A stretch of 6,961 bases of DNA from an uncultured Ruminococcus sp. GTDB taxonomy: Bacteria; Bacillota; Clostridia; Oscillospirales; CAG-272. The stretch covers positions 1 through 6,961 of the forward strand of contig CACZOH010000005.1 in the NCBI GenBank assembly GCA_902782785.1, in the 5' to 3' direction. The notes below the pieces were generated by a model. It ran no database searches, was not told the DNA's origin, and worked only from the letters and a program-made list of their open reading frames with translations. Of the stretch, positions 1 to 6,420 are shown in pieces. Numbering within the stretch: position 1 is the first letter of the stretch; each line of letters opens with the position of its first letter. The translations under genes were made by a program, and so were the position numbers.

Positions 1-35
1 AAAACAAGAACAGACCGGGATCACGGTCTGTTCTT
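1..35 (-). terminator. Rho-independent terminator closing the minus-strand gene train
   Basis: Positions 6-17 (aagaacagaccg) are perfectly complementary to 24-35 (cggtctgttctt), giving a 12-base-pair stem with a 6-base loop. Read on the minus strand, the stem is followed by GTTTT at positions 5-1, and the U-tract may continue past the window edge. It lies about 20 bases after the stop codon of the membrane protein gene, where the terminator of this operon is expected. On the plus strand the stem is followed by TGCG, so it is not an obvious terminator in that direction. The stem is seen directly; termination is inferred. Confidence 0.85.
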
Positions 36-54
36 TGCGTTCAGGTTCTTGTAT

Positions 55-1521
55 TCAGTTTTCTTCCGTTTTCTCTTCCGCGTCTTCGCTTGCGGCGGGC
101 TCCGATGCGGGCTCGGAAGCGGGCTTCAATGCGGCTGCGGGAGCGGTGAAGACGGGAGCGGTTTCCGCCGCCGAAAGCTCTTTTTTAAGCTTTCTTCTCT
201 GATAGCTGTAGAAAAATCCGAAGATGAATATTATGACAGCGGCGAAAAACGCGACGATCGTCCCCGAAAAATACGAGATCGAAACGGCGTTTACGACAGC
301 CTTTATGATATCCGGCGGATTGAACAGATTACCCGACGCGGCGGCCTTCAGGATCGCCGGACCCGCGGACGGGATAAGCACAAGGAACGTAAACGGCAGT
401 ATCCCTCCGATTATCGGGAGCACGAGAACAAAGCCGGGATTGTCTTTTCCTATATTCGTCAGCGTGCGCAGTATCGGATAGAACAATAAGAACAGGCAGA
501 CCAGTATGAGCGCGCCGTTCACCGCCATTACGCTGAGAGCGAAATCCGGGAGCTTTCCGTTCGCCGCGTCATAGAAAAGCGTCTTGATCCTTGTCTTAAG
601 CTGATCCGTGAGCTCCGCAACGCTCGCGCGGGGCGCTTTGGGATCGAAAATACTTGCCGTATAGACGAAATCAGAGCCGGAGGCGCCGGATATATTAACT
701 CCTTCGCCTGATAAAGCTTTGTTCACAAAGTCGAGTATCATACCGATAAGCGCTTCCTTGAACTGCAGTTTTCCGTTCTCGTCGGCAAACGCGCCGAGAA
801 CCGACTTGCACATCTTTCGCACGCCTTCTTTTTCTTCGTCGCCGTAGGAGCGTGCGTGTTCCGAATACTTATCGACTCCGAGAAGAAGCTCCTGTACTTC
901 GTCCGCCGATTCAAGCGCTTTTTCCGTCACGGAGTCAACGGTCGCGTTATCGTCCATTATGGCTTTTATCAGCCCGTCTATCAGGCTGTCTATCTTTGAG
1001 CTGTCGCCGCCGAGATCCTCCATAAAGCCCTCAAACGTGTCGCCGTCGTTCGCTTTTATTATTTCTCCGACCTGATTTTTAACGACCTCTTTCGCCGCGG
1101 CTGACGCGACGGATGATATGAGTGCCGATATAACGTTTCCCGCGTTGTCTACAAGCTGATCCACCGCGTCGTCTATCAGCGCGTCTGCTCTTTCAAGCTT
1201 TCTGTCAAACAGTGCGCCGATGAAAGACGATGAGGAAAACGAGCTTGAAAACGATACGGTGAGCCCGGAGGCGCCGACCGATCTTATGACGTTTTTGAGC
1301 ATTGAGCTCATATCGGTCTCAGACGACGTGTTTTTTGCCGCTATAGAGCTTTCGACCGCTATGATATCCGCCGCCTGCTCTGCCAGCTCCGGTGTTACCG
1401 TAACGCTGAAGCTTGCGCGGAAAAGCGGCAAAAGGAAATAACCGAGGATCGCCGCAACGCATAATACAGATATTATTATATTGCCGATAAAGAGAAATCT
1501 TCTACGATCTTGTGTTTTCAT
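55..1521 (-). CDS. Uncharacterised four-pass membrane protein with a large extracytoplasmic domain
   Basis: I do not recognise this 488-residue protein and assign it no function. Four hydrophobic segments are visible, at about residues 10-32, 329-351, 363-384 and 416-438. Charges obey the positive-inside rule: KTQDRRR precedes segment 1, an R/K loop joins segments 2 and 3, and QRRKLKK follows segment 4. Both ends should therefore be cytoplasmic, with about residues 35-328 outside. That outer domain is mostly predicted amphipathic helix (112-160, 174-215, 230-272), begins with a Ser/Phe-rich stretch (FSSSFSSSSF, 91-100), and has a single Cys at 238. The tail from about 450 is Ala/Pro/Glu-rich with the repeat ASEPASEP. 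The ATG at 1521 lies 30 bases after the topA stop and follows AAGGAAAGGAAG, which offers two overlapping ribosome binding sites. It is probably cotranscribed with topA. Segment 1 could also act as a signal anchor. The reading frame is secure; the function is unknown. Confidence 0.9.
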   Translation of the reverse strand: MKTQDRRRFLFIGNIIISVLCVAAILGYFLLPLFRASFSVTVTPELAEQAADIIAVESSIAAKNTSSETDMSSMLKNVIRSVGASGLTVSFSSSFSSSSFIGALFDRKLERADALIDDAVDQLVDNAGNVISALISSVASAAAKEVVKNQVGEIIKANDGDTFEGFMEDLGGDSSKIDSLIDGLIKAIMDDNATVDSVTEKALESADEVQELLLGVDKYSEHARSYGDEEKEGVRKMCKSVLGAFADENGKLQFKEALIGMILDFVNKALSGEGVNISGASGSDFVYTASIFDPKAPRASVAELTDQLKTRIKTLFYDAANGKLPDFALSVMAVNGALILVCLFLLFYPILRTLTNIGKDNPGFVLVLPIIGGILPFTFLVLIPSAGPAILKAAASGNLFNPPDIIKAVVNAVSISYFSGTIVAFFAAVIIFIFGFFYSYQRRKLKKELSAAETAPVFTAPAAALKPASEPASEPAASEDAEEKTEEN

Positions 1522-1551
1522 CTTCTTCCTTTCCTTTTGGCGGGGAATTTT

Positions 1552-3771
1552 TTATTTTTTCTTTTTGCACTGCTTGTTTAAGCAGACGAGCTCTTTGTTT
1601 TTCTTCTCAAAAAGATTTTTGCCGCAGATCTCACAGATCTTTTCGGTAGGAGTGTTGGAGGTCGAGAAATCGCACTCCGGATAACCGGAGCAGGCGTAGA
1701 AACTGCCTTTTTTGGAGAATTTCTTTATTACGGGTTTGCCGCAGACGGGGCAGGGGACCTGTATCCCGCTTTCAATCGGCTTTGTGTTGCGGCACCTCGG
1801 GAAGTTCTCGCAAGAATAGAAATCGCCGTATCTGCCGTGGCGTATGACCATTGCGCCGCCGCATTTTTCGCAGATCATATCCGTTTTCTCGGGTTCCGTC
1901 TTTTCTTTTTTGACGACAGGCTTTCCGTTTTTGTCCAGCTTTATCGTGTTCTTGCACTTGGGATAATTCGGACACGCGGCAAAATTGCCGTACTTTCCGC
2001 TTTTTACTATCATTTCCGCGCCGCATTTATCGCAGATTATTCCCGTCTGCTCAACGAACGCGGTCTTGTTCTTTGATTTGTCCTCGGCTTTGTCAAGGTC
2101 CTGCGAAAACTTTTTCCAGAACGCGCCGAGCACCGTTTCCATCTCCGCTTTTCCGTTTGCTATATCGTCAAGCTTGTTTTCCATACCGGCGGTGAAACGG
2201 TAATCTATTATGTCGGGGAAATTCTCTTTCATCAGAGCCACGGTCACCTCGCCAAGCTGCGTGGCGAAAAGCGTTTTGCCCTCGCGCTTTACGTAACCGC
2301 GCGAAATTATCGTCGTTATCGTCGGCGTGAACGTGCTCGGACGTCCTATGCCCTGTTCCTCAAGGAATTTCATGAGCGACGCCTCGGTGTAGCGCAGAGG
2401 CGGCTCCGTGAATTTCTGCTCGTGCTCGAGTTTGTCGAGCGTCAGCCCGTCGCCCTCGGACATCGGCGGGAGTTTTTCCTCTTTTTCCTTCTTCTCGTCA
2501 ACGCCTTCCTCGTATAAAGCGAGATAGCCCTTGAATCTGGGCGTTGATCCGGACGCGTGGTATTCGTATTCACCCGCGTTTATGACGGCGTTTACCGTGC
2601 TGTATACCGCCGCCTCCATCTGACACGCCACGAAGCGCTCCCAGATCAGCTTGTAAAGCTTATACTGATCCGCCGAAAGGTATTTTTTTATCATTTCCGG
2701 CGTGTTTTCCGTGTGGGACGGTCTTATTGCCTCGTGCGCGTCCTGCGCCGACGCTTTCGTTCTGAAGTATCTCGGCTTCTGCGGAAGATACTGTTCGCCG
2801 TATTCGCGTAATATCAGATCGCGCACAGCCGTGACGGCCTCCGCGGAGATCCTTACGGAGTCCGTACGCATATACGTTATAAGACCCTGTGAGCCGCCGT
2901 GCTCGGCGCCGAGATCGACGCCCTCGTAAAGCTCCTGCGCCACCTTCATCGTCCTTGCGGAACGGAAATTCAGCTTGCGCGACGCGTCCTGCAAGAGCGT
3001 CGACGTCGTGAACGGAGGCTGAGGCGAACGCGTTTTTGTGCCTTTTTTGACGGAGGTCACGGTAAATTTGTTTTCCTTTGAGCCGTTATATACGGCTTCC
3101 GCTTCCTCTTTGTTGTGCAGATCGTCCTTTTCGCCGTTTTTGCCGAAATAGTGGGCGACGAGCGGCTTGTTGTCCGGCGTGAGCAGATACGCGTCTATCT
3201 TCCAGTATTCCTCCGGAACGAAGCTCCTTATCTCGTTTTCGCGGTCGACGACGATCCTCGCCGCCACGGACTGAACGCGTCCCGCCGACAGACCGGAGCG
3301 TATCGTATGCCACAAAAACGGGCTGAGCTTATAGCCTACTATCCTGTCAAGTATCCGGCGCGTCTGCTGGGAGTTGACAAGGTCCATATTTATCGTGCGC
3401 GGGGAAGCCATACCGGCTTTGACTGCGTTTTTCGTTATTTCGTTGAACGTGACGCGGCGTATCTTATCCTCGGGAACGTCTATAACCGATAAAAGATGCC
3501 AGGAAATGGCTTCTCCCTCGCGGTCGGGGTCCGTTGCGAGATATACGATGTTCGCCTTTTTCGCGTCGGTTTTAAGATGATTCAGAAGATCGGTTTTTTC
3601 TCTGATGTTGACGTATTTCGCGGCGAAGCCGTGTTCTATGTCAACGCCGAGAGAGCTTTTCGGCAGGTCTCTTACGTGACCTATCGAGGCTACGACCTTG
3701 TAGCCTTTGCCGAGATAGTTTTCAAGAGCCTTCGTTTTTCCGGGAGACTCGATTATTACAAGATCAGACAT
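1552..3771 (-). CDS. topA: DNA topoisomerase I (type IA) with four C-terminal zinc motifs
   Basis: This enzyme relaxes negatively supercoiled DNA by cutting and passing one strand through a 5'-phosphotyrosine link. The 739 residues are complete. The N-terminal Toprim domain carries VIIESPGKTK with Glu8, and TDPDREGE, where Asp81, Asp83 and Glu85 form the metal-binding DxDxE. SAGRVQSVAARIV is at 162-174. The catalytic tyrosine is Tyr300 in GLITYMRTDS, and the RPSTFTPTI motif is at 477-485. The C terminus has three standard four-cysteine zinc motifs (Cys580/583/600/606, 634/637/654/660, 674/677/694/700) and a fourth, divergent one (713/716/730/735), then a tail of five lysines. The ATG at 3771 follows AGGA by 7 bases, and MSDLVIIESPGKTK is the usual N terminus. 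It lies 36 bases after dprA, a neighbour pairing common in Bacillota. The function rests on motifs that are all present. Confidence 0.98.
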   Translation of the reverse strand: MSDLVIIESPGKTKALENYLGKGYKVVASIGHVRDLPKSSLGVDIEHGFAAKYVNIREKTDLLNHLKTDAKKANIVYLATDPDREGEAISWHLLSVIDVPEDKIRRVTFNEITKNAVKAGMASPRTINMDLVNSQQTRRILDRIVGYKLSPFLWHTIRSGLSAGRVQSVAARIVVDRENEIRSFVPEEYWKIDAYLLTPDNKPLVAHYFGKNGEKDDLHNKEEAEAVYNGSKENKFTVTSVKKGTKTRSPQPPFTTSTLLQDASRKLNFRSARTMKVAQELYEGVDLGAEHGGSQGLITYMRTDSVRISAEAVTAVRDLILREYGEQYLPQKPRYFRTKASAQDAHEAIRPSHTENTPEMIKKYLSADQYKLYKLIWERFVACQMEAAVYSTVNAVINAGEYEYHASGSTPRFKGYLALYEEGVDEKKEKEEKLPPMSEGDGLTLDKLEHEQKFTEPPLRYTEASLMKFLEEQGIGRPSTFTPTITTIISRGYVKREGKTLFATQLGEVTVALMKENFPDIIDYRFTAGMENKLDDIANGKAEMETVLGAFWKKFSQDLDKAEDKSKNKTAFVEQTGIICDKCGAEMIVKSGKYGNFAACPNYPKCKNTIKLDKNGKPVVKKEKTEPEKTDMICEKCGGAMVIRHGRYGDFYSCENFPRCRNTKPIESGIQVPCPVCGKPVIKKFSKKGSFYACSGYPECDFSTSNTPTEKICEICGKNLFEKKNKELVCLNKQCKKKK

Positions 3772-3807
3772 ACGGTATTCCTGTTTATTTTAATTTTTAT
3801 TTTTGTG

Positions 3808-5007
3808 TTATTTTACCGCGTACTTTCCGCCGGGCAGAAGCGTAACGTATCCTTTTATCTCAAGCAGCGTAAGCTTGTAGATAGCGGCTTCCATATCGAC
3901 GCCCGACGCGGCAAGCTCCTCGGCGGAGGACGCGCCGCCTTTTAAAAGCAGCTCGTAAAGCTTTCGCTCGTCGCCCTGAAGCTCCGAAGCGCGACTGATC
4001 TTCGTTTCCGAAAGATCGACGCCGGAGCCGGAGGCGGCTTTTTCAAGTCCTTCGCCGTCGCCGTCTTTTTCGCGGTAATCGCCTATAAAGTACTTTTTTC
4101 TCAGTATGCGTTCTATTTTGATTTTGTCGGGGTAGGTAAGCTCATAACCCGACAGTATATCCTCCGCGCCGGTGCAGAGCGCTGCGCCGCGCTTCAGAAG
4201 CAGATTGCAGCCCTTGGCGGACGGCGTGTTTATCGGTCCCGGAACGGCGTAAACCGTCCTTCCGAGAGACGCGGCTCTGTCCGCGGTGATGAGGGCTCCG
4301 GAGCCTGCGCCCGCCTCGACTATCACGGTCGCGGCGCCGAGAGCGGCGATAAGCCTGTTCCTTACCGGAAAATGCTCCGCCATGGGCTCCTCGCCCGGCG
4401 GGTATTCCGAGATCACGGCTCCGTTTTCCAGTATTTTACCGTAAAGATATGAATTTTCGGGCGGATATATGACGTCGCACCCGCAGCCGAGCACCGCGAT
4501 TGTGAAGCCGCCGCCGTCAAGCGCGCCCATATGGCAGACGCTGTCTATACCGCGCGCCATTCCCGATACGACGATCGCGCCCGCGGCTGCAAGATCGAAA
4601 CAAAGCCTGTGCGCGTTCATTTTGCCCGTGTCGCTGTTGCGGCGCGTTCCGACGGCGGAGATGAAAAACTCGTTTTCAAAATCGGGGATCACGCCTTTGG
4701 CGTATATCACCGTCGGCGGCGCGTCGAGCTGTAAGAACTGTATCGGATATCTTCTGTCGCCGCGGCATATCACCTCTATGCCGAGTTTGGCGCACGTCTC
4801 CGCGGTCCTCTCGGCCTTTTCAAGGCTTTTTGCGGAAAGCGGACGTATTTCTTTTGCGGAAAAGCCGAGCGAATAGAGAAGCTCCTTTTCCGCACGGTAT
4901 ACCGCCGACGGCGTGCGCAGATGAGTAAGCAGTCTGCCGGGCGTTTCGTCGTCCTCCGCGTAACGCTGTGAAAGCCAGATGCCGTATAACTGTTCGGAAT
5001 ACGCCAT
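3808..5007 (-). CDS. dprA: DNA processing protein DprA/Smf
   Basis: DprA binds incoming single-stranded DNA during natural transformation and loads RecA on it; it is also kept in many bacteria not known to be competent. The 399 residues show the usual three parts. An N-terminal helical SAM-like region covers about 1-75. The Rossmann-type DprA/Smf domain covers about 78-283 and has VGTRR (119-123), SGMARGID (148-155), YPPEN (181-185), FPVRNRLIA (213-221), SGALITA (236-242), VPGPI (255-259) and GCNLLLKRGA (266-275). A winged-helix-like C-terminal domain covers about 342-399. A charged, Gly-rich linker (about 308-340) separates the last two. The ATG at 5007 is one base after the methyltransferase stop, and its GGAGGG ribosome binding site lies inside that gene, so translation is probably coupled. 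No other competence gene is visible here, so a role in uptake is not shown. Confidence 0.96.
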   Translation of the reverse strand: MAYSEQLYGIWLSQRYAEDDETPGRLLTHLRTPSAVYRAEKELLYSLGFSAKEIRPLSAKSLEKAERTAETCAKLGIEVICRGDRRYPIQFLQLDAPPTVIYAKGVIPDFENEFFISAVGTRRNSDTGKMNAHRLCFDLAAAGAIVVSGMARGIDSVCHMGALDGGGFTIAVLGCGCDVIYPPENSYLYGKILENGAVISEYPPGEEPMAEHFPVRNRLIAALGAATVIVEAGAGSGALITADRAASLGRTVYAVPGPINTPSAKGCNLLLKRGAALCTGAEDILSGYELTYPDKIKIERILRKKYFIGDYREKDGDGEGLEKAASGSGVDLSETKISRASELQGDERKLYELLLKGGASSAEELAASGVDMEAAIYKLTLLEIKGYVTLLPGGKYAVK

Positions 5008-5008
5008 A

Positions 5009-5779
5009 TCAGCCCTCCGTGTAACGCTTGTAAAGTATTACGGAAGCGGCGACCGCGGCGTTCAGCGATTCGCACAAAGGCTCCATTTCTATAAACAAAG
5101 CCCCGTCGCACGCAGAGACCGTTTCCTTTGACAGCCCGTGTCCCTCGTTTCCGATGACCACGGCGCACCCGCCAGAAAGATCGGCGGCTTTGAGCGGCAC
5201 CGCGTCCGTGTGGAGCGCCGCCGCGTAAACGCGGAAGCCTCTTTGCCTGAGCTTTGCTATTACGCTTTCCGTGTCGGTTCCCGTTATGACGTTGTTTTTA
5301 AAGACCGCGCCCATTGCCCCGCGCAGGACCTTCTGCGAATATATGTCGGCGCAGCCCGCGGAGAATATGACCGTTCCCGCGCCGAAGGCGCGCGCCGAGC
5401 GCAGTACCGCTCCCGCGTTTCCGGGGTCGGACAGACTGTCGCATATTAAGACGAAGCTGCCGTCTTCTATCGTGTGCACACGCTTCGGTATCTCAGCGAC
5501 GGCGCATATACCGTCAGGGCTCTGCTCGTCCGTGAGTCTGGAAAACACGTCCTCCGACGTGTAAAACAGCTCCGCGCCGCATAAATCAGCCGCCTTTTCC
5601 GCCGTTTCTTTATTCTTTTCCACGGCGAAAATATATTTGATTTTTATATCCGACGATACGGCTTCGCCGAGCAGTTTTTTTCCGCAAAGCAGGAAAAGAC
5701 CGGTCGCATCCCGGTGCTTTTTGTCCTTAAGCTTGCAAATACGGGTTATAAGCTCGTTTTTTCTGCTCGTGATCACCAT
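5009..5779 (-). CDS. SpoU/TrmH-family RNA 2'-O-ribose methyltransferase (target unknown)
   Basis: This is a SPOUT-class enzyme expected to transfer a methyl group from S-adenosylmethionine to a ribose 2'-OH in rRNA or tRNA. From the ATG at 5779 it has 256 residues. Residues 3-95 form the N-terminal substrate-binding domain, with FLLCGKKLLGEA near 29-40. The catalytic knot domain follows with the three family motifs: LSDPGNAGAVLRSARAFGA (116-134, with Asn121 and Arg127), VVIGNEGHGLS (207-217), and MEPLCESLNAAVAA (232-245). The third usually reads MxGxxESLN; here Pro replaces the Gly. A TTG codon at 5806 would add nine residues, but AAGGAG (5794-5789) sits 9 bases before the ATG, and MVITSRKNEL is a normal start for the family. 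The rRNA or tRNA target cannot be told from sequence. The layout resembles B. subtilis YsgA and relatives. It is 75 bases after rplT and one base before dprA. Confidence 0.93.
   Translation of the reverse strand: MVITSRKNELITRICKLKDKKHRDATGLFLLCGKKLLGEAVSSDIKIKYIFAVEKNKETAEKAADLCGAELFYTSEDVFSRLTDEQSPDGICAVAEIPKRVHTIEDGSFVLICDSLSDPGNAGAVLRSARAFGAGTVIFSAGCADIYSQKVLRGAMGAVFKNNVITGTDTESVIAKLRQRGFRVYAAALHTDAVPLKAADLSGGCAVVIGNEGHGLSKETVSACDGALFIEMEPLCESLNAAVAASVILYKRYTEG
5013..5018 (-). promoter_or_regulatory. dprA ribosome binding site inside the methyltransferase gene
   Basis: On the minus strand this reads GGAGGG, 5 bases before the dprA ATG at 5007 and just before the methyltransferase stop codon (TGA at 5011-5009). 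The TGA-T-ATG arrangement allows a terminating ribosome to restart directly on dprA. Confidence 0.75.
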
Positions 5780-5788
5780 AAAGGCGGG

Positions 5789-5794
5789 CTCCTT
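5789..5794 (-). promoter_or_regulatory. Ribosome binding site that fixes the methyltransferase start
   Basis: On the minus strand this reads AAGGAG, 9 bases before the ATG at 5779. It lies downstream of the alternative TTG at 5806, which has no comparable site in front of it. This favours the ATG. Confidence 0.8.
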
Positions 5795-5814
5795 TTTATG
5801 CGTCAATATTCAAA

Positions 5815-5844
5815 GAAACTGCCGTGCATACGCGCGACAGTTTC
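5815..5844 (-). terminator. Intercistronic hairpin after rplT; possible weak terminator or attenuator
   Basis: Positions 5815-5827 (gaaactgccgtgc) pair with 5832-5844 (gcgcgacagtttc) around a 4-base loop. The stem has 13 positions, with one mismatch and one G-U pair in the RNA. It begins 11 bases after the rplT stop codon, the usual place for the end of an infC-rpmI-rplT operon. The sequence after it on the minus strand is TTTGAATATT, a poor U-tract. The structure is clear, but strong termination is doubtful. It could be a partial terminator, a processing site or an mRNA 3'-end stabiliser. Confidence 0.5.
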
Positions 5845-5854
5845 GCAGATATTG

Positions 5855-6211
5855 TCAGCCTCTTGCGGCTTTTGCCTTATCGCAGATCTCAGCGAAGGCG
5901 GCCTTGTCGGATACTGCAAGCTCAGATAACATCTTGCGGTTGAGCGTGATGCCGGCGAGCTTCAGACCGTTCATAAGGGTGGAATAATTCATTCCGTTGT
6001 TCTTCGCTTCCGCGGAGATCCTTGTGATCCAAAGCCTTCTGAAATCTCTCTTTTTGAGCTTTCTGCCCGTAAAGGCATAGTTGCCGCTTTTTAATACCTG
6101 CTGCTTCGCCATTTTGAAGTGCTTGGATTTTGCGCCCCAATAGCCCTTTGCAGCCTTTAATATGTTCTTTCTTCTCTTGCGAGTTGCCAAAGCACCTTTG
6201 ATTCTTGCCAT
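5855..6211 (-). CDS. rplT: 50S ribosomal protein L20
   Basis: L20 binds 23S rRNA early in assembly of the large subunit. In Bacillota and in E. coli it also represses its own operon by binding the mRNA. The 118 residues match the family's usual length. The N terminus MARIKGALATRKRRKNILK is the extended, highly basic RNA-binding arm. The globular part carries KKRDFRRLWITRI (53-65), NGLKLAGITLNRKML (81-95) and ELAVSDKAAF (97-106), all typical. The ATG at 6211 follows AAGGAGGA (6227-6220) by 8 bases; that site overlaps the rpmI stop codon, and the gap to rpmI is 14 bases, so coupling is likely. Any L20-binding leader would be expected upstream of infC, outside this window. Nothing is odd in the protein. 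Confidence 0.99.
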   Translation of the reverse strand: MARIKGALATRKRRKNILKAAKGYWGAKSKHFKMAKQQVLKSGNYAFTGRKLKKRDFRRLWITRISAEAKNNGMNYSTLMNGLKLAGITLNRKMLSELAVSDKAAFAEICDKAKAARG

Positions 6212-6225
6212 TTTTCCGCTCCTCC

Positions 6226-6420
6226 TTAACCGTTTATCATCTTTCTGACGTTTCTTGCGAACGATTCGTCAAGATAGCCCGTCTTGCGAAGGTCTCTCTT
6301 GCGCTTTGTCGCCTTAAGTCCGAGCTTGTGACGGCGGTTTGTATGATTGATCTTTACCTTGCCGGTACCGGTAAGGCTGAATCTTTTAGCTGACGCCTTA
6401 TGCGTTTTGATCTTTCCCAT
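6226..6420 (-). CDS. rpmI: 50S ribosomal protein L35
   Basis: L35 is a small, basic protein of the large ribosomal subunit. The 64 residues are the usual length. MGKIKTHKASAKRF is the family N terminus (commonly MPKxKTHxxAAKRF), followed by TGTGKVK (17-23), the basic stretch NRRHKLGLKATKRKRDLRK (28-46) and SFARNVRKMI near the end. The frame stays open upstream to 6588, but that part is the shadow of infC. The ATG at 6420 is chosen because it gives the family N terminus and has GAGGAGA (6433-6427) 6 bases before it. The gene starts 23 bases inside infC, in another frame. Confidence 0.98.
   Translation of the reverse strand: MGKIKTHKASAKRFSLTGTGKVKINHTNRRHKLGLKATKRKRDLRKTGYLDESFARNVRKMING

Noticed and set aside
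49..489. Plus-strand open frame of 146 codons at the left edge
   Set aside because: It is antisense to the membrane protein gene. The product is Arg-rich and low in complexity, as expected for a shadow frame, and the opposite frame has clear membrane segments.
754..790. EF-hand-like calcium loop in the membrane protein (residues 245-256)
   Set aside because: ADENGKLQFKE has the Gly, Leu and final Glu in place, but the first loop position is Phe instead of Asp, so it is not a convincing calcium site.
3772..3807. A promoter in the AT-rich gap between dprA and topA
   Set aside because: TAAAAT-like boxes occur by chance in this A-rich stretch, and I see no -35 box at proper spacing. The stretch may simply keep the topA ribosome binding site unstructured.
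3496..3945. Plus-strand open frame of 149 codons
   Set aside because: It lies antisense to the dprA-topA junction and the topA start, which are certain. Its sequence has no family look, and GC-rich reverse frames often stay open.
4776..5168. Minus-strand open frame of 130 codons across the methyltransferase-dprA junction
   Set aside because: It is out of frame with two recognised proteins and gives an Arg-rich product with no motif.
5780..5806. TTGACG before the methyltransferase as a -35 box
   Set aside because: No TATAAT-like box is found 16-18 bases downstream; the position falls inside the start of the gene.
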